A DNA stretch of 49,905 nucleotides, taken from NCBI GenBank assembly GCA_013365325.1, contig JABVXV010000407.1, positions 1-49,905 on the forward strand, given 5' to 3'. The notes beneath the pieces were generated by a model. That model searched no databases. It saw only the letters and a list, made by a program, of their open reading frames with translations, and was not told the DNA's origin. The position numbers were made by a program, and so were the translations under genes. Below, in pieces: positions 25,959 to 37,474 of this stretch (position 1 is its first letter; every line of letters begins with the position of its first letter). This DNA is from Dipetalonema caudispina. Taxonomy: Eukaryota; Nematoda; Chromadorea; Rhabditida; Onchocercidae.

Positions 25959-26777
25959 CTGTTTATTCGGATAGAAGTCATCAGAGGAGAGAATAAATCT
26001 CAAGTTGTTCAGTTTTATTGATCCAAGCTAATCAGATGAATGATAATTTCATGACAAATTAGACTTTAAAAAATTAAAATTTGTTTTTTTTTTTTTGGCT
26101 CTAAAAATAAGGTAAAAGTGATAATATCTATTTCAGTTATCGAAATATTTCAACCTATCATATCTTGCAATTAGCACCTTTTTCATAATATTTCAATTCC
26201 CACTTCAATTTTCATCTATTATTTTTCTTTCAAACTGCACTCCGTCCATTAATCTATTTTGTTAGCTTTTAGAGGAAAAACGGAAAACTTTTAGTGTTTG
26301 TGATTGCTTTTATTCCACATAAAGTGTAAAAATTATCAGGCCTTACTATTTTATATTTGCCTCTTAGATAGGCCTTTTATTTAGCAATGAAATAAGCAGG
26401 AAATTTTTCAGAGTTATGCATTTGCCGACAAAATATTGGAAAAACGTGAAATTTCAAGCCTTTCAAATATTGCCAAATTTAATGTTAGTCGATTAAGCTT
26501 CATTCTAGCTTAACTTAATTTCAATGATAAAATTTCTTTTTTTCACTTCTCATTTTTTCCACTCCGCATCATTTGAATATGATTTATTACGAATTCAACA
26601 TGTTATTAATTAAAGGTAAAGATTGTATCAACTCATTTATTGAATTCTTTTTTTTTTTTTTTTTTTTGTGTGCATAATTTGTTAATGTTAGAATTTAGAG
26701 TAAATTGTTCATAGTTGATAAGATTATTTTTTGTAATTTTAATTTCACCAATACATAATTTGAATTAAATTTTTTAG

Positions 26778-29700
26778 GAAGTTGAAGGTAGCGGTATTCC
26801 ACCATCATCATCCAATAAGCAGAAAGGTGAAGGAGCAGGAGCGGATATAGAATGGGATGGATCAGGTGTAAGTCCAGATGATGAAGATGGTGATGTTATC
26901 GAAGGTTCCGGAGCTCATATCGGTAAGAATTTTCATTTCAGTGTAACGTTTAAAACAATAAAATAGAATGTTATTTTAAAGGTAAGATGGATTTTCCATT
27001 TTAGTAATAATTAGGTACCTCCTCAAAAATCATTCAGAAGCTCATATCGGTTAGAATTTTCCTTTTCTTTTTTTTTTTTTAAACTTATTTTTTTTTTTAA
27101 AAATTCAACTTCTTAATAATTTTTGCCTTTAACATTTCCTTTTCCTGTTACTATGACTAAATTATCATATCTTTCTTCTCTTTTTTTCCTTAATCCATCA
27201 GATTAGAAAAGAAATCACTCCTCGACAATTATCTACATATTAGATCTCTCTCTCTCTCTCTGCAACATTTTCAATTTAACTTATATTCTGGGCTAATTAA
27301 CTATCGGTTCAATTTTTGGCCCATTAATAGCAACATTTATTGCTAAATTTATCCATTTCTATTTCTTCATCTTAGTAATTAATTCAGAAATAGCAAATGA
27401 AAGTGTGAATTTTCACATTAATTTTTCTTTAAAAATAGACTAAAAATCATTGTTCCTTATCAACATAATTCATTTTATTTTATTTTATTCATCATTTATT
27501 TATTATAAATTTACTTACTTACTTAATTATTTAATTTATCATTTATTATTTTCTTTTATCATACTGTATGTATATACCTAGGTGATTTAAAAAAAAAAAA
27601 ATGATCGATTATTTCGGCTAATTTAGAATGAAAAAAAAAAAAAAAAAAAAAGGCGGAAAAAAAAAAAAAAACGATTTAAAAAGTGAATGTGATCGAAAAG
27701 GACAAAGGAATAGATCGTTCGATATATTTGTCGATTAATTTTTCTTTTTCTTTTTTTTTCCGCTTATTCTTATGTGTGCCACTCTTTTATTTCATATGCA
27801 ATATAATTTGATTAATGATTAAAAATCTCATACAGAGAGAGAGAGAGAGAGAGGGAGAAAGAGAGAGAGAGAGAGAGAACACATCTTATCGTATTATTTC
27901 CCTCCAAATTTCAACTTTAATCATTTCATTAATAGATAAAAGAAAATATGTTCTTTCTCTTTTCGATCTTTGAATTAATCGTTCTTTTCTCATACCGTAT
28001 GGTACAAATTAAATTAGATCGATTAATGGAAATGTATTAAAGGGAAGGAATAAATCGTTCATTTAGAATTTAAAATTTGAAATTATTTATTTTTTAATTT
28101 TTTTTTCTTTTCTGCCTTTGAATTATTTTGTTTGATATAAAAATTTTAATTTTGATGTAAAAATTATATGCTTAAAATTAAATAATATGTTATAGTAATA
28201 AATATTTATGAAATAAGAATAGAAGAAGAATTCGCTGAATTTTATTCTAAAAATTGAATTCACTTATATTTTTGAAACAGACAATTTTCCTCTAAATATT
28301 ATTTGATCGTATAGAATTTGTTTTATTCTATTTCTTTTTTTTTTTTTTTCTTCTTTTTTTCTACAAATCTAATAAATGAGTTAAATTGTAAATTCAGTAA
28401 ATTGAAAATTGAAATATGAATTTTGCATACAAATTTTGAGTGATTATTTGCAGATGATGCTAGTGGTTCAAATAATATACCTGTAACTAGTGCTACACCT
28501 GTGTATCCATTAAATATAACCCGTACAACTACACATTATTCATCGGTAAACCATTTTATTGTTTATTTAAAATATTTAGATTCATTTTAAAACTTATAAA
28601 TTTTTTAAAATTCTAATTTTATTTCTTTTTAAAATAATCAATTTTCACAATTATAATAAATGATAATATATTGTATTAAATGATAAATATAAAGAGTTTT
28701 TTATTCATATATATTACAGTTTGATATTCATGAATTGGGACTTGAACCGGATGATGAAGAAGATGTAGCAATTGAAGAAGTTATTCAAGCAACAACAATA
28801 ACAAATATAATAGTTCAATCATGGACAACAACAACAACAATAACAACAACAACTAAAAGGCCAATACAATTATTAACATCACAAACAGCACCACCAACTG
28901 TATTTGATGAAAAACATAACATTCCATTTGATGCTTTGCTCAAACCTGGTGTTTTAGCTGGTATGTGTTCATTTTTTTTTTTTCTTTTCTTAATTTAATT
29001 AATTGCAATGATTTTATACCATTCGTTAAAATCACTTTCTTTTATTGATAGTTTGAAGTTTATTGATAACAATAAATTAGTTCAAATTTAATTAATAATT
29101 ATACCTTTAATTATTAATTTAGATAATTATGGAACCTTTTTCTTTTTTTTTTTTTTTTTTTTTTTTTTTGTTGAATATATAATTAAACAATATAAAACTG
29201 AATAACATATAGGAGTTTAGGATTTTTTGTTGATCATTTTGTCTATTCGTTATCCGTTACAGTTGACAAATTGTATAAATGAGATTGGGGTCAATTCTGT
29301 AATGATAGATGAATAGATGGATAGATGGATAGATAGGATTGATTGATTCTCGTTGAAGTGTTTTCGGAAATGTAAAAGAGGAGATAAGAGAAGAATGGAT
29401 AAAATGAATGAATGGACAATGTCCGAGAGAAATGTTGTTTAAACTGATTACACTATGTGTTAGTTAAGAAGGTTACAATTCATCCAAATACTACGACATT
29501 ACTGTGAATCGATCGTAATATAACATCATAAAAAGGGGACATAAGTGATCTAATGAGGCAATAGTTTACGATAATCCTACCCATACCCAAATATTCTAAA
29601 CTATCGGTAAAAATATTGCGAGAGGAAAAAAAAAAGAGGGAAGAGAGTGAAAATGTTAGTAGTAATTTTTTTTAAGAAGAATAGCTACGATGAATCACAA

Positions 29701-31876
29701 ATAATAGCAAATGTTTCTGTTCAAAGAATTTAGAAATTAAAATTAATTTGAATTGAATTTAAGAAATTGAAGTTAATCTGAATTAAAGTTCCCGTATCTT
29801 TAACAAATAATAAGACTAACATCCAAATTATATTTAAATAAAACAATGATTCAAAATGTTTTTCCTATTGAATCCATTTCAAATTTTAATTAAAATACTC
29901 TTTTAATGTTCATTTTCAAAAAAGAAAAAAAGCGGATCAGAAAACACTTAGCTTACGTTTCAATTCATTTAGTTTTACGTACGTGAATATTTGTTCCAAA
30001 AGAGAATTCAGTGAGAGAAATAAGAAATTTTGTTGCTTTTTTATATTTTATTTATAAGTCAAATATTAGGAATGTGTTGATTTGCTTTTTCTTCAATTTC
30101 AAGGTTAGAAAGATAAAAAAAGGTGAAACGGAAAAAGAATTAGTAAATAGAAGTAGAAGGATGATAATAGTATCCATATCCTGGTAGAATGGAATATGTT
30201 GTAAAATAAATCTTTCAATGGAGAAAAAAAGAAGTGTTGTAAAAGTGGAAAAAGGATAGGATAAGGGAAAAAGAAGAGATGATGGGAAAAAGAAATTTCG
30301 TGAAAGGTCTCATCAATAGTATTAAAAAGAAATGAGAATTGGCAGTAAAGGTCATTGCAATGAATGATCAAAGGAAAGTTTGAATCGCTAAATTTAGTGG
30401 TTGAATTTTTGTAATGGTTTTTAGATAAATGCCGTACATTCATCCCGTTGTGATGATGACTTGATATGATGACCTTGGTACTAATTTAAGCATCAATCCT
30501 ATTTGATATTTTAAACATCCCAAGAGGGGGGTCAACAAGCCATTGTTAATGATTGAAAGATTTGGCGCATTAATAATGTCATTCTCATCTTTGATTACCC
30601 CACTATTGCATGCATATATTTATTTATAATCAAAGTAATTTTCACATCATCCATACTTCAATTTATTCTCACAATTTCATTTTCATAATTTCACTACTAC
30701 TTTTATATCCTATCGATTTAACCAATTGACCGATTGTCAATTTGACAGTTTTTCATCATTGTTATATAATTTTGTCTATCTTACATTAGCATCTAATTGA
30801 TGCTATCTCAAAGAATATCTGCCGATTTATTTATGCAATTATTATATAAAACTAAGATATGAAAAGAATCACAACAAAAGTTATAAAATTTATTCACATT
30901 TAACGGTCATTAATTTAGTAATAATATATTTGTATTCAGTAATTCCCAATCTTAAATCATTCCTTTTTCATTGCCATCCATTCTATAAATAATCTTTCCA
31001 AATGAGAGAGAAAGATGAAAATCGAATCCTTTCCACTAATATACGAAATGATTGAATTGAGATGATGGAAAAAGAGGAATGGACAGATAGAGGATGACTA
31101 TTCAATGACCCATAAAATCTTCCAGTCCCATCATTTTCATCAACAAAATCTACGACATATATCTATCGATACAGAAAAAGAAAGCGCTTGCAAACAATCA
31201 ATTTGCTTGTCTCAAGTTGTATGACATGTCGTTATTCAATGATACAAAGAATTACACTTACGGTTGCATTTTCTACATTACAACAAATATCAAAGGAAGA
31301 ATGTGAATTGTACGCTTTATCAAAATGATGATTGATTATAGACTATCGTAGTATATTAGACTATGAAGAAATGATAAATTGGTAATTTCAGTTTTGAAGA
31401 ATAATTAAAAATTTTCTTATGAAGGATTATCCTTATAATATGAGAGAAACAATGGATATCAATTAAATGAATCAATAATTAATTCATGAAAAAGAAACCG
31501 AATGTTAAAAGAGGATTAATTTAAGGATTATTGGGGGGACTAATAGAAAATGAATTTATTTTAGATGAGGAATTAGATGATGAATTCTTTATAACTATAT
31601 AAATTGGTAGGATAATTATTGTAATAATACTTAATTGCTAACCAACTTATTGTTTGTTTATTTTATTTGCAAAAATTAAGTTATAATTCAGTATAATGAT
31701 TAAAAATTAAGGGATGTAAACTATTTCATTACGATATAAAACTTTTGTTTTTTATTCTTAATTTGTTGAATAAATATTTGTTGGTGTAAATTTTACATCA
31801 ATTTAGCTGAACGAATATTGAAATGAATTAATAATTGCAATTTCTACTACCGTTTTTATACCTAACTTACTTCCAT

Positions 31877-31911
<35 letters not shown>

Positions 31912-32619
31912 TGAACCGGAAATGAATGAATCTGATAGTAACAGCTTACTATAGCTAAAAATTTTTGCTGATAGGAAGTGGTCATTTTGAAGATGAAGAA
32001 GGAAAGAGGAAAGCTAATTCTTAATGATGGAATGGTCCATAGGGGGCCATTGCATTAGGGTAGAAGGAAAGCTCTAAATTTAGTTGTGCTGTGATTTTGC
32101 TCCCATTTGAAGATAAATTATGAGAAGAAATAAGGGAATGTATCATCATATTATCAGTATCGATAATAGGAAGTGGAAAAGTTTTTACAGAAAAAAAAAA
32201 TTTTCCACATATATTGAAAAAAGAAGAAAAAAAAAAAGTGAAGTATCAAATTAAGAGATGATAATAGTTAATAAAAGCTCTTGGAGATCTGAATTTGAAT
32301 TACAGAGTGATAATATTTTGAATTTTGAAGTACACGATGATTAGTTTTAAATTATCAGTATATTGAATAATTTTGAAATTATGGTGAAAAAAAAGGAATT
32401 TGTAATTTTAGCTATAACAAATGATTGAAATGCTTTTTTATTTTAGCCTTAATCGGTGGCATTGTTGTTGGTATTTTGGTATCAATTCTATTGGTGATGT
32501 TTGTTGTGTATCGGATGCGGAAGAAAGATGAAGGTAGCTATGCTTTGGATGAACCTAAACAACCTCCACATTATTCATACGCCTATCAAAAAGCTCCAAC
32601 AAAAGAATTTTATGCCTAA
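26778..32619 (+). CDS. sdn-1: Syndecan, heparan sulfate proteoglycan core protein (5' end incomplete)
   Basis: Certain exons: 26778-26922, 28454-28545, 28720-28960, 32447-32619. They are GT-AG with phases 0/1/0/1 all consistent and encode 216 residues. The ectodomain carries glycosaminoglycan attachment motifs in an acidic setting: EVEGSG, EWDGSG, IEGSG and possibly DDASGSN. A Thr-rich mucin-like stretch around [11 protein letters not shown] and an NIT sequon follow. The last exon encodes the membrane segment ([19 protein letters not shown]), the juxtamembrane C1 block [15 protein letters not shown], a Tyr-rich variable part and the PDZ-binding C-terminus EFYA. C1 and EFYA are diagnostic of syndecans, and the whole tail is close to nematode SDN-1. 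In nematodes this cell-surface proteoglycan carries heparan sulfate and acts in neuron and axon guidance. The signal-peptide exon is missing from this span; see the candidate at 14600. With it the protein would be about 235 aa, shorter than the C. elegans protein. Confidence 0.93.
27834..27878. repeat. (GA)n tract in an sdn-1 intron
   Basis: GA repeat with GGGAGAAA interruption, within the intron 26923-28453. Confidence 0.9.
28961..32446 (+). other. Long last intron of sdn-1 with non-repetitive segments
   Basis: This 3.5-kb intron separates the Thr-rich ectodomain exon from the transmembrane exon. It holds a (GATAGATG)-like tract at 29304-29337, a T29 run at 31881-31909 and a compact, less AT-rich, repeat-free segment at about 30450-30610 that could be regulatory. 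Minus-strand open frames at 30105-30443 are the complement of a purine-rich stretch and do not look coding. Confidence 0.5.
29304..29337. repeat. GATAGATG tetranucleotide tract
   Basis: Imperfect repeat of GATA/GATG tetramers in the last sdn-1 intron. Confidence 0.75.
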
Positions 32620-32996
32620 TTATTATTATTATTATTATTATGGAAAAGTTAATTTTTCATTTTAAATGCTTAAAATAATGCTACTCTTTCACATATTTCA
32701 TCAAATACTATCAGATGTGGAAATTGCATTCTTGAAGATGGAATGATGTGAACTGCTTTAAATAGCAATAGCATTATATTTTATTGAAAATTTTTGAAAT
32801 ATTTAGCCATAGTATCATCTAATACATATCAGTTTAGTATCATCTGATATGATTTAAAACTTATCAAATTTTTTTTTCCTCTTTTTCCTTTTTTTTTTTT
32901 TGTTCAAATTACTATTGAAATTCCATGAAACATTTTCTATTCAAGCATATTTTTCAACATTTACCGGTTTAATTTGAATTGGTGCTTTCTCTGCTT

Positions 32997-33002
32997 AATA
33001 AA
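32997..33002 (+). terminator. Possible sdn-1 polyadenylation signal
   Basis: AATAAA lies about 380 nt after the sdn-1 stop. It is followed within about 30 nt by a T-rich stretch. In DNA this AT-rich the hexamer is common, so the call is tentative. Confidence 0.35.
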
Positions 33003-35364
33003 ATTTCTTGTTTTCCTTTAATTAAATTAAACATTATTTTTTTTTGGAAAAAAAAAGAAATTATGCGATTTTATTGTTGTAAAGAAGTTTCGGAATTTAA
33101 CAGTTGAAATTTTTCAAAAAAAAAAAAAAAAACTGCGCTATATTTGTTGATTTGCTTGTTTGTTTATCTGTTCGTTTTCTTCTTTTTTTTTTTCTAATTT
33201 TAATTAAAATCATAAGTCAGTCATAACCGACGTGTACCTCATATAATTTTCGTTTAAAATGATATCATTCACTGCTAATTACCCACATACACTGCATCTT
33301 TTTTTTTTTTTTTTTTGTTGTTAAATTTCTTTGAGGGTACTAGTTTAAATAACTTGTTAATTTGATAATTAATCATAAAATCTTGCCGTGGAAGAATAAA
33401 AAAAAAAAAAAAAATCCGGTGAATTCATAATTGAAATGATCAGGTAAAAATAATCATAATAGTGCAAATATGATTCGATTATTTTAACTTAGTGAAATAT
33501 TTACTAATACCTGATCAAATGACATTGTGATTCATTGTTCTTCCTGAATGAATTAAATAAAATATGAGATTAAATTTCAAATTAGTTTGATATATATTTT
33601 TTGAATCATTCTTATTCTGTTTAATGTGCCGGTTTACGATCATTATCTTATAAATATCAACATTAGCAAGTTTGAAAATGTTAGGAAGAGAATAAGAATT
33701 GAATTAGAAAGAAAAAAAACTCTTTTTTTTTTTTTTAGGCCTATTATAAATTCAATAAGCAATGGATATATATACTTGTAATGTACGGATGTTTAAAAAA
33801 AAAAAAAATTAAATTCATTTATTAATCGAAATTGATACTTGTATGAAGCATGATTACAATGCTCAGGATGCAATATCCATCAAATCTCATCATTATAATC
33901 ATTCATCATCATTATCATATGCTATCATTACTGTCATTAGCGCTATCCATCGTCATCATTGTCGTTAGCATTATCATTTGTAAATATGAAAATTTGTTTT
34001 GTTATTATAATGATAAAATTGTTTTCAATCTTCCTTCTTGTCTTTTTGTTTTCTTTTTTTTTTTATATATATATATAATGCCATTGATTATATGTAATGT
34101 GAAATTGATCCTTTTAAATGATTACATATGCAAATAATATTATAAGTTTAGGAATTGTTACATATAAAATGAAAAGGGAATGATTTATGCATGTTACAAT
34201 TTGAAATTTTATTGAAATTTTACAGATCAAATAGTATCTGTTGATGGAAAATTATTGTTTAACGCTATGATAGATATCTGGTAACAGATTGTTAAATTAA
34301 AATATTCATATGAGATGATCGATTATTATCATTAATTAAATTTAGATGAATGGATAAAAGAATAAGATATAAAATTATATAGTAGAAGTAGAACTGTTCG
34401 TTTGGTAACTTTGATATTTCAATCAATTCAAGTATTAATGTAAAACACTGTAGTTGAAGTACTTGACATTCGACAATGATTTATGATTGATTAAATCGTT
34501 GATGGTATATGATAATAATGAAGTATTCAATGAGCATAAATGAGGGAAAATAAGGCAATGTCTCATAAATTAGCATTTCTTATCTTATTTGAACAGGAAT
34601 AAATGAGGACAATTGAAGAATTATAACAAGAAGCAGAGGAAAATATGATAATTAACGAGAGAGATGTAAAATGTTGGAGAAGTTGAATATCAACTTGATG
34701 ATCAAAATTAGAGCATTGTAGAAATTAGATCGAATTAAATCAGATATGATGTAAAGTTTGATTTAGATTTTAATTGATATTTCGCTATTGTTATAGCCTG
34801 ATAACCATAATCGATTGTCGATTAAAATTCGGTTAAGTATCAAGTTGAGATAAGGGATGAAATTTGCTTTTGTCACCGTAATTATTTACATCCGAAAGTT
34901 CATTTCTGTATTATTATTATTATTATCATTATTATATTAGTTTTACTATTATTATCAATGTTATCACTACCATTATTATTGATTATTACAATTATGATTA
35001 CCATTAATTTTTGCAAAATACTTCTTTTCAATGTCTTTTTTTCTTCGTTTTAATTGAAATTTCTTACACTATTTTGAGTAAGATGAATTGATCTATTTGA
35101 AATTAATTCAGAAATTCTAAAATTGCATAATTCTGGTTATTTTTGTTAGATTTTTATTGGATATTTGTTGGAAATGCTCAAAAAAGAAAAATGAGAAATA
35201 ACATTGTCATTCCGATTAAGAAATGCTAGTGGAATTCCTTTCCAATTTATGGAAAAACTATTCAATAAGTGGTCACGAATTGTCGTACTTTTTTTTGTTG
35301 GAAATTTTAATTTAGAAAAAAGAAAAATTCCTACAAAAGTGATGCCAAAAATAATCCAATGATT

Positions 35365-35506
35365 TATCCTCAAAGCCTAAAATAACCTATCCTATTCTTA
35401 AAGCCTAGAATAACTTGTCCTATCCTTAGAGTCTAGAATAACCTATCCTATCCGTAAAGCCTAGAATAACTTGTTTATCCTATCCTTAAAGCCTAGAAGA
35501 ACTTGT
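35365..35506. repeat. Minisatellite, 5 copies of an AAGCCTAGAATAAC core
   Basis: Copies are separated by TATCCTATCC-type or TTGTCCTATCCTT-type linkers, with a period that varies between about 23 and 36 bp. Confidence 0.85.
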
Positions 35507-36507
35507 TCCTACTGATACTATACTTTCCTAGCAAAATTTGCGTATAAAATAGTACCCAATTCTAGTGAATTAATAAATTTGTTAATTTTTGTTTTTTTTT
35601 TTTTTTCGATTATTATGAACTATTTAGTATGATATATACATACATTTTTAATAGCTCTTTTATTGTTCATAATTCTTTTCCAAATTTTAAGTTTTATTCT
35701 TTTCAAATTTTGTTCCATTCCTTTTATCTTCATTCAATGCTTTCTTCTTTGATCATATATTATGTGTAACTGATTAGGTAATGAAGAAAATAAAAAAGAA
35801 AAAACTTTAATATTATTGTACTTTTTGATAATATTACATATTTGTAATTATACTTATTCAAACATTTGTACATTTAGTAAAATAAACGAAAGTTGGATAA
35901 TTGAAGCGTAATTGAATTGAAAGAATTGATAGAGAATTTGTTGAAGAGCTGGTAGAAAAAATTAGTTAAAGCTTAGTTTTGATCGATAAATCGATGAAAA
36001 TTGGATCTGTTCATTTTCTAAACGAATTAGTCCTTCGATTAAATAAACAAAATTACGACAATTAAGATAGTTCAAATGTTATTTTGATTGATGAATCGTT
36101 TTAAGATGAAATATTATCATCTTATTAAGTATTTCAGGAGAAATTAAGCATTGTTATCAATCGAGAATTTACCGCAATTTCATGATATAATACATTTAGA
36201 TAGAAAATGATTGAAATGTTAAATATTTCATTCCTCTTTTATTGTATATCGTTGTAAATTGAAGTAAGTAAAGTTTGAAAATAATTGCAATTTTATGAAT
36301 TTTAAAAATTAAAACATATGGTGGAATGAGTAATGGAATGAAATAAATTTTACGAATTGTAATATTTGCATTATCTCATTGTTAAATAATATTTAATGAA
36401 ATTTGTCAATCTTTTTTGATATCATCGAAATTACATATTATTTACTCTTTTTTTTTTTTTTTTTTTTTGCATTTCATCAAAATTTTAATTTTAACATTTG
36501 TTATTTT

Positions 36508-36573
36508 AAATTTTCATTTACATCTTTATACTTTTTTAATAAATTTTCATTTGCATCTTTATACTCTTTTAAT
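36508..36573. repeat. 33-bp tandem duplication
   Basis: Two copies (36508-36540, 36541-36573) that differ at only two positions. Confidence 0.85.
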
Positions 36574-36724
36574 AAAACAAATTAAAAATTAAGTATTTAA
36601 CAATTTTGTAAAATGTTAAAATCTTTTTTTTTTTCTTTTTTTTTTCTTTTGTTATTTACTGCATATTGAGGATGTTTTATGTTCTGATATTTTAATCTTG
36701 TATCTTTCAATTTTCGCAAATAGA

Positions 36725-36732
36725 TAGAGAGA

Positions 36733-36773
<41 letters not shown>

Positions 36774-36782
36774 TGAGTGAGA
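36725..36782. repeat. (GA)n tract
   Basis: GA repeat with a few AAA, GGG and TGAG interruptions, about 0.7 kb before unc-45. Confidence 0.9.
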
Positions 36783-37312
36783 AAATGAGGAAGAAATGTG
36801 GCATATTTATTACACATTCTTTAGTTCTTTCTTTTCACTTAGATATTGTTTGGCTAAATTATTCCTCTCTAATCCAATTGCAATATGTTCCATTCATATA
36901 ATACTAGGATATTTTTGTAATAAGCCAAGCCTGGGTTTGATCATCACGATACTAAGCCTAATACTAATCTTGATACAATGAAAAGCTTAATTAATTAAGA
37001 TATTGAGGCTTACATAGCGTAACCATTTTCGTTTATTTGCATACAAATCGATAAATAATATTTACTTAATTTTATTGAAATTCCGTGAAATACGTCAAAT
37101 AAGCTAGCGTAAGTTACAAAATTTGCTTGAGGAATGTATCAGATGCAAACTTCATAATTTCCTATATCATTTTTATTGTGAAACAGTTAGATCAAATTTT
37201 TAAGTGATGAGTTTAAGTGATGTGTTGTATGAATTTGTTACAGATGTACGTGAAGTATGTTTTAAGTTATTATTGTGGTATTATTGCTCTTATTATCTTT
37301 CCGGAAATTATT

Positions 37313-37327
37313 CCTTTGACCTTTGAT
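37313..37327 (+). promoter_or_regulatory. DR1-like nuclear-receptor motif upstream of unc-45
   Basis: CCTTTGACCTTTGAT is a tandem 7-mer. Its reverse complement, ATCAAAGGTCAAAGG, contains a full AGGTCA half-site with a degenerate second half at one-base spacing, as in DR1/HNF4-type sites. It lies 130 nt upstream of the presumed trans-splice acceptor, close to a palindromic ETS-like TTCCGGAA at 37299-37306. Position and motif are seen; factor binding is inferred. Confidence 0.3.
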
Positions 37328-37445
37328 ATTATTAGTAAGAATGTGTTGTTTCAGGAATAGTATTTCTGTTATTTTGAAATCTTTTCGTTTTTTTTTTTTT
37401 TTGTGTATGAATGATTTAAATCTTCTTGGATTTCATAATTTTATT

Positions 37446-37455
37446 TAATTTATAG
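37446..37455 (+). promoter_or_regulatory. Probable spliced-leader trans-splice acceptor of unc-45
   Basis: TAATTTATAG ends at 37455, 19 nt before the ATG at 37475, with a T-rich region upstream. A short leader of this kind is typical of nematode trans-spliced mRNAs. It could instead be the acceptor of a cis-spliced non-coding exon. Confidence 0.45.
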
Positions 37456-37474
37456 AAATAACAAGAGAAAAAAA

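Larger units (their letters stand above)
14657..26777 (+). other. About 12 kb of presumed first intron or 5' region of sdn-1
   Basis: No coding exon with supporting splice sites was found here. The stretch is AT-rich with frequent poly-A/T runs, a (GTAT)n tract near 18.9 kb, CTG-type repeats near 19.05 kb, an (AAT)n cluster near 21.7 kb, a CA tract near 22.0 kb and a GA tract near 24.5 kb. Non-repetitive, more GC-rich islands lie at 15390-15640 and 16140-16400, and a strong short hairpin at 25939-25958. A missing small sdn-1 exon could lie here. Confidence 0.5.
32620..37445. other. Intergenic region between sdn-1 and unc-45
   Basis: AT-rich, with poly-A/T runs, ATC/ATT triplets near 33.9 and 34.9 kb and the three repeat tracts listed separately. 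Open frames at 33850-34137 and, on the minus strand, 35146-35373 have no motif or splice support. The proximal unc-45 promoter should lie in the last few hundred bases. Confidence 0.55.

Noticed and set aside
30105..30443. 112-codon minus-strand open frame inside an sdn-1 intron
   Set aside because: Complement of a purine-rich stretch; rich in Phe, Ser and His, with no recognisable domain.
35146..35373. 75-codon minus-strand frame with a hydrophobic start
   Set aside because: No trans-splice acceptor or homology that I recognise; ends in the minisatellite region.
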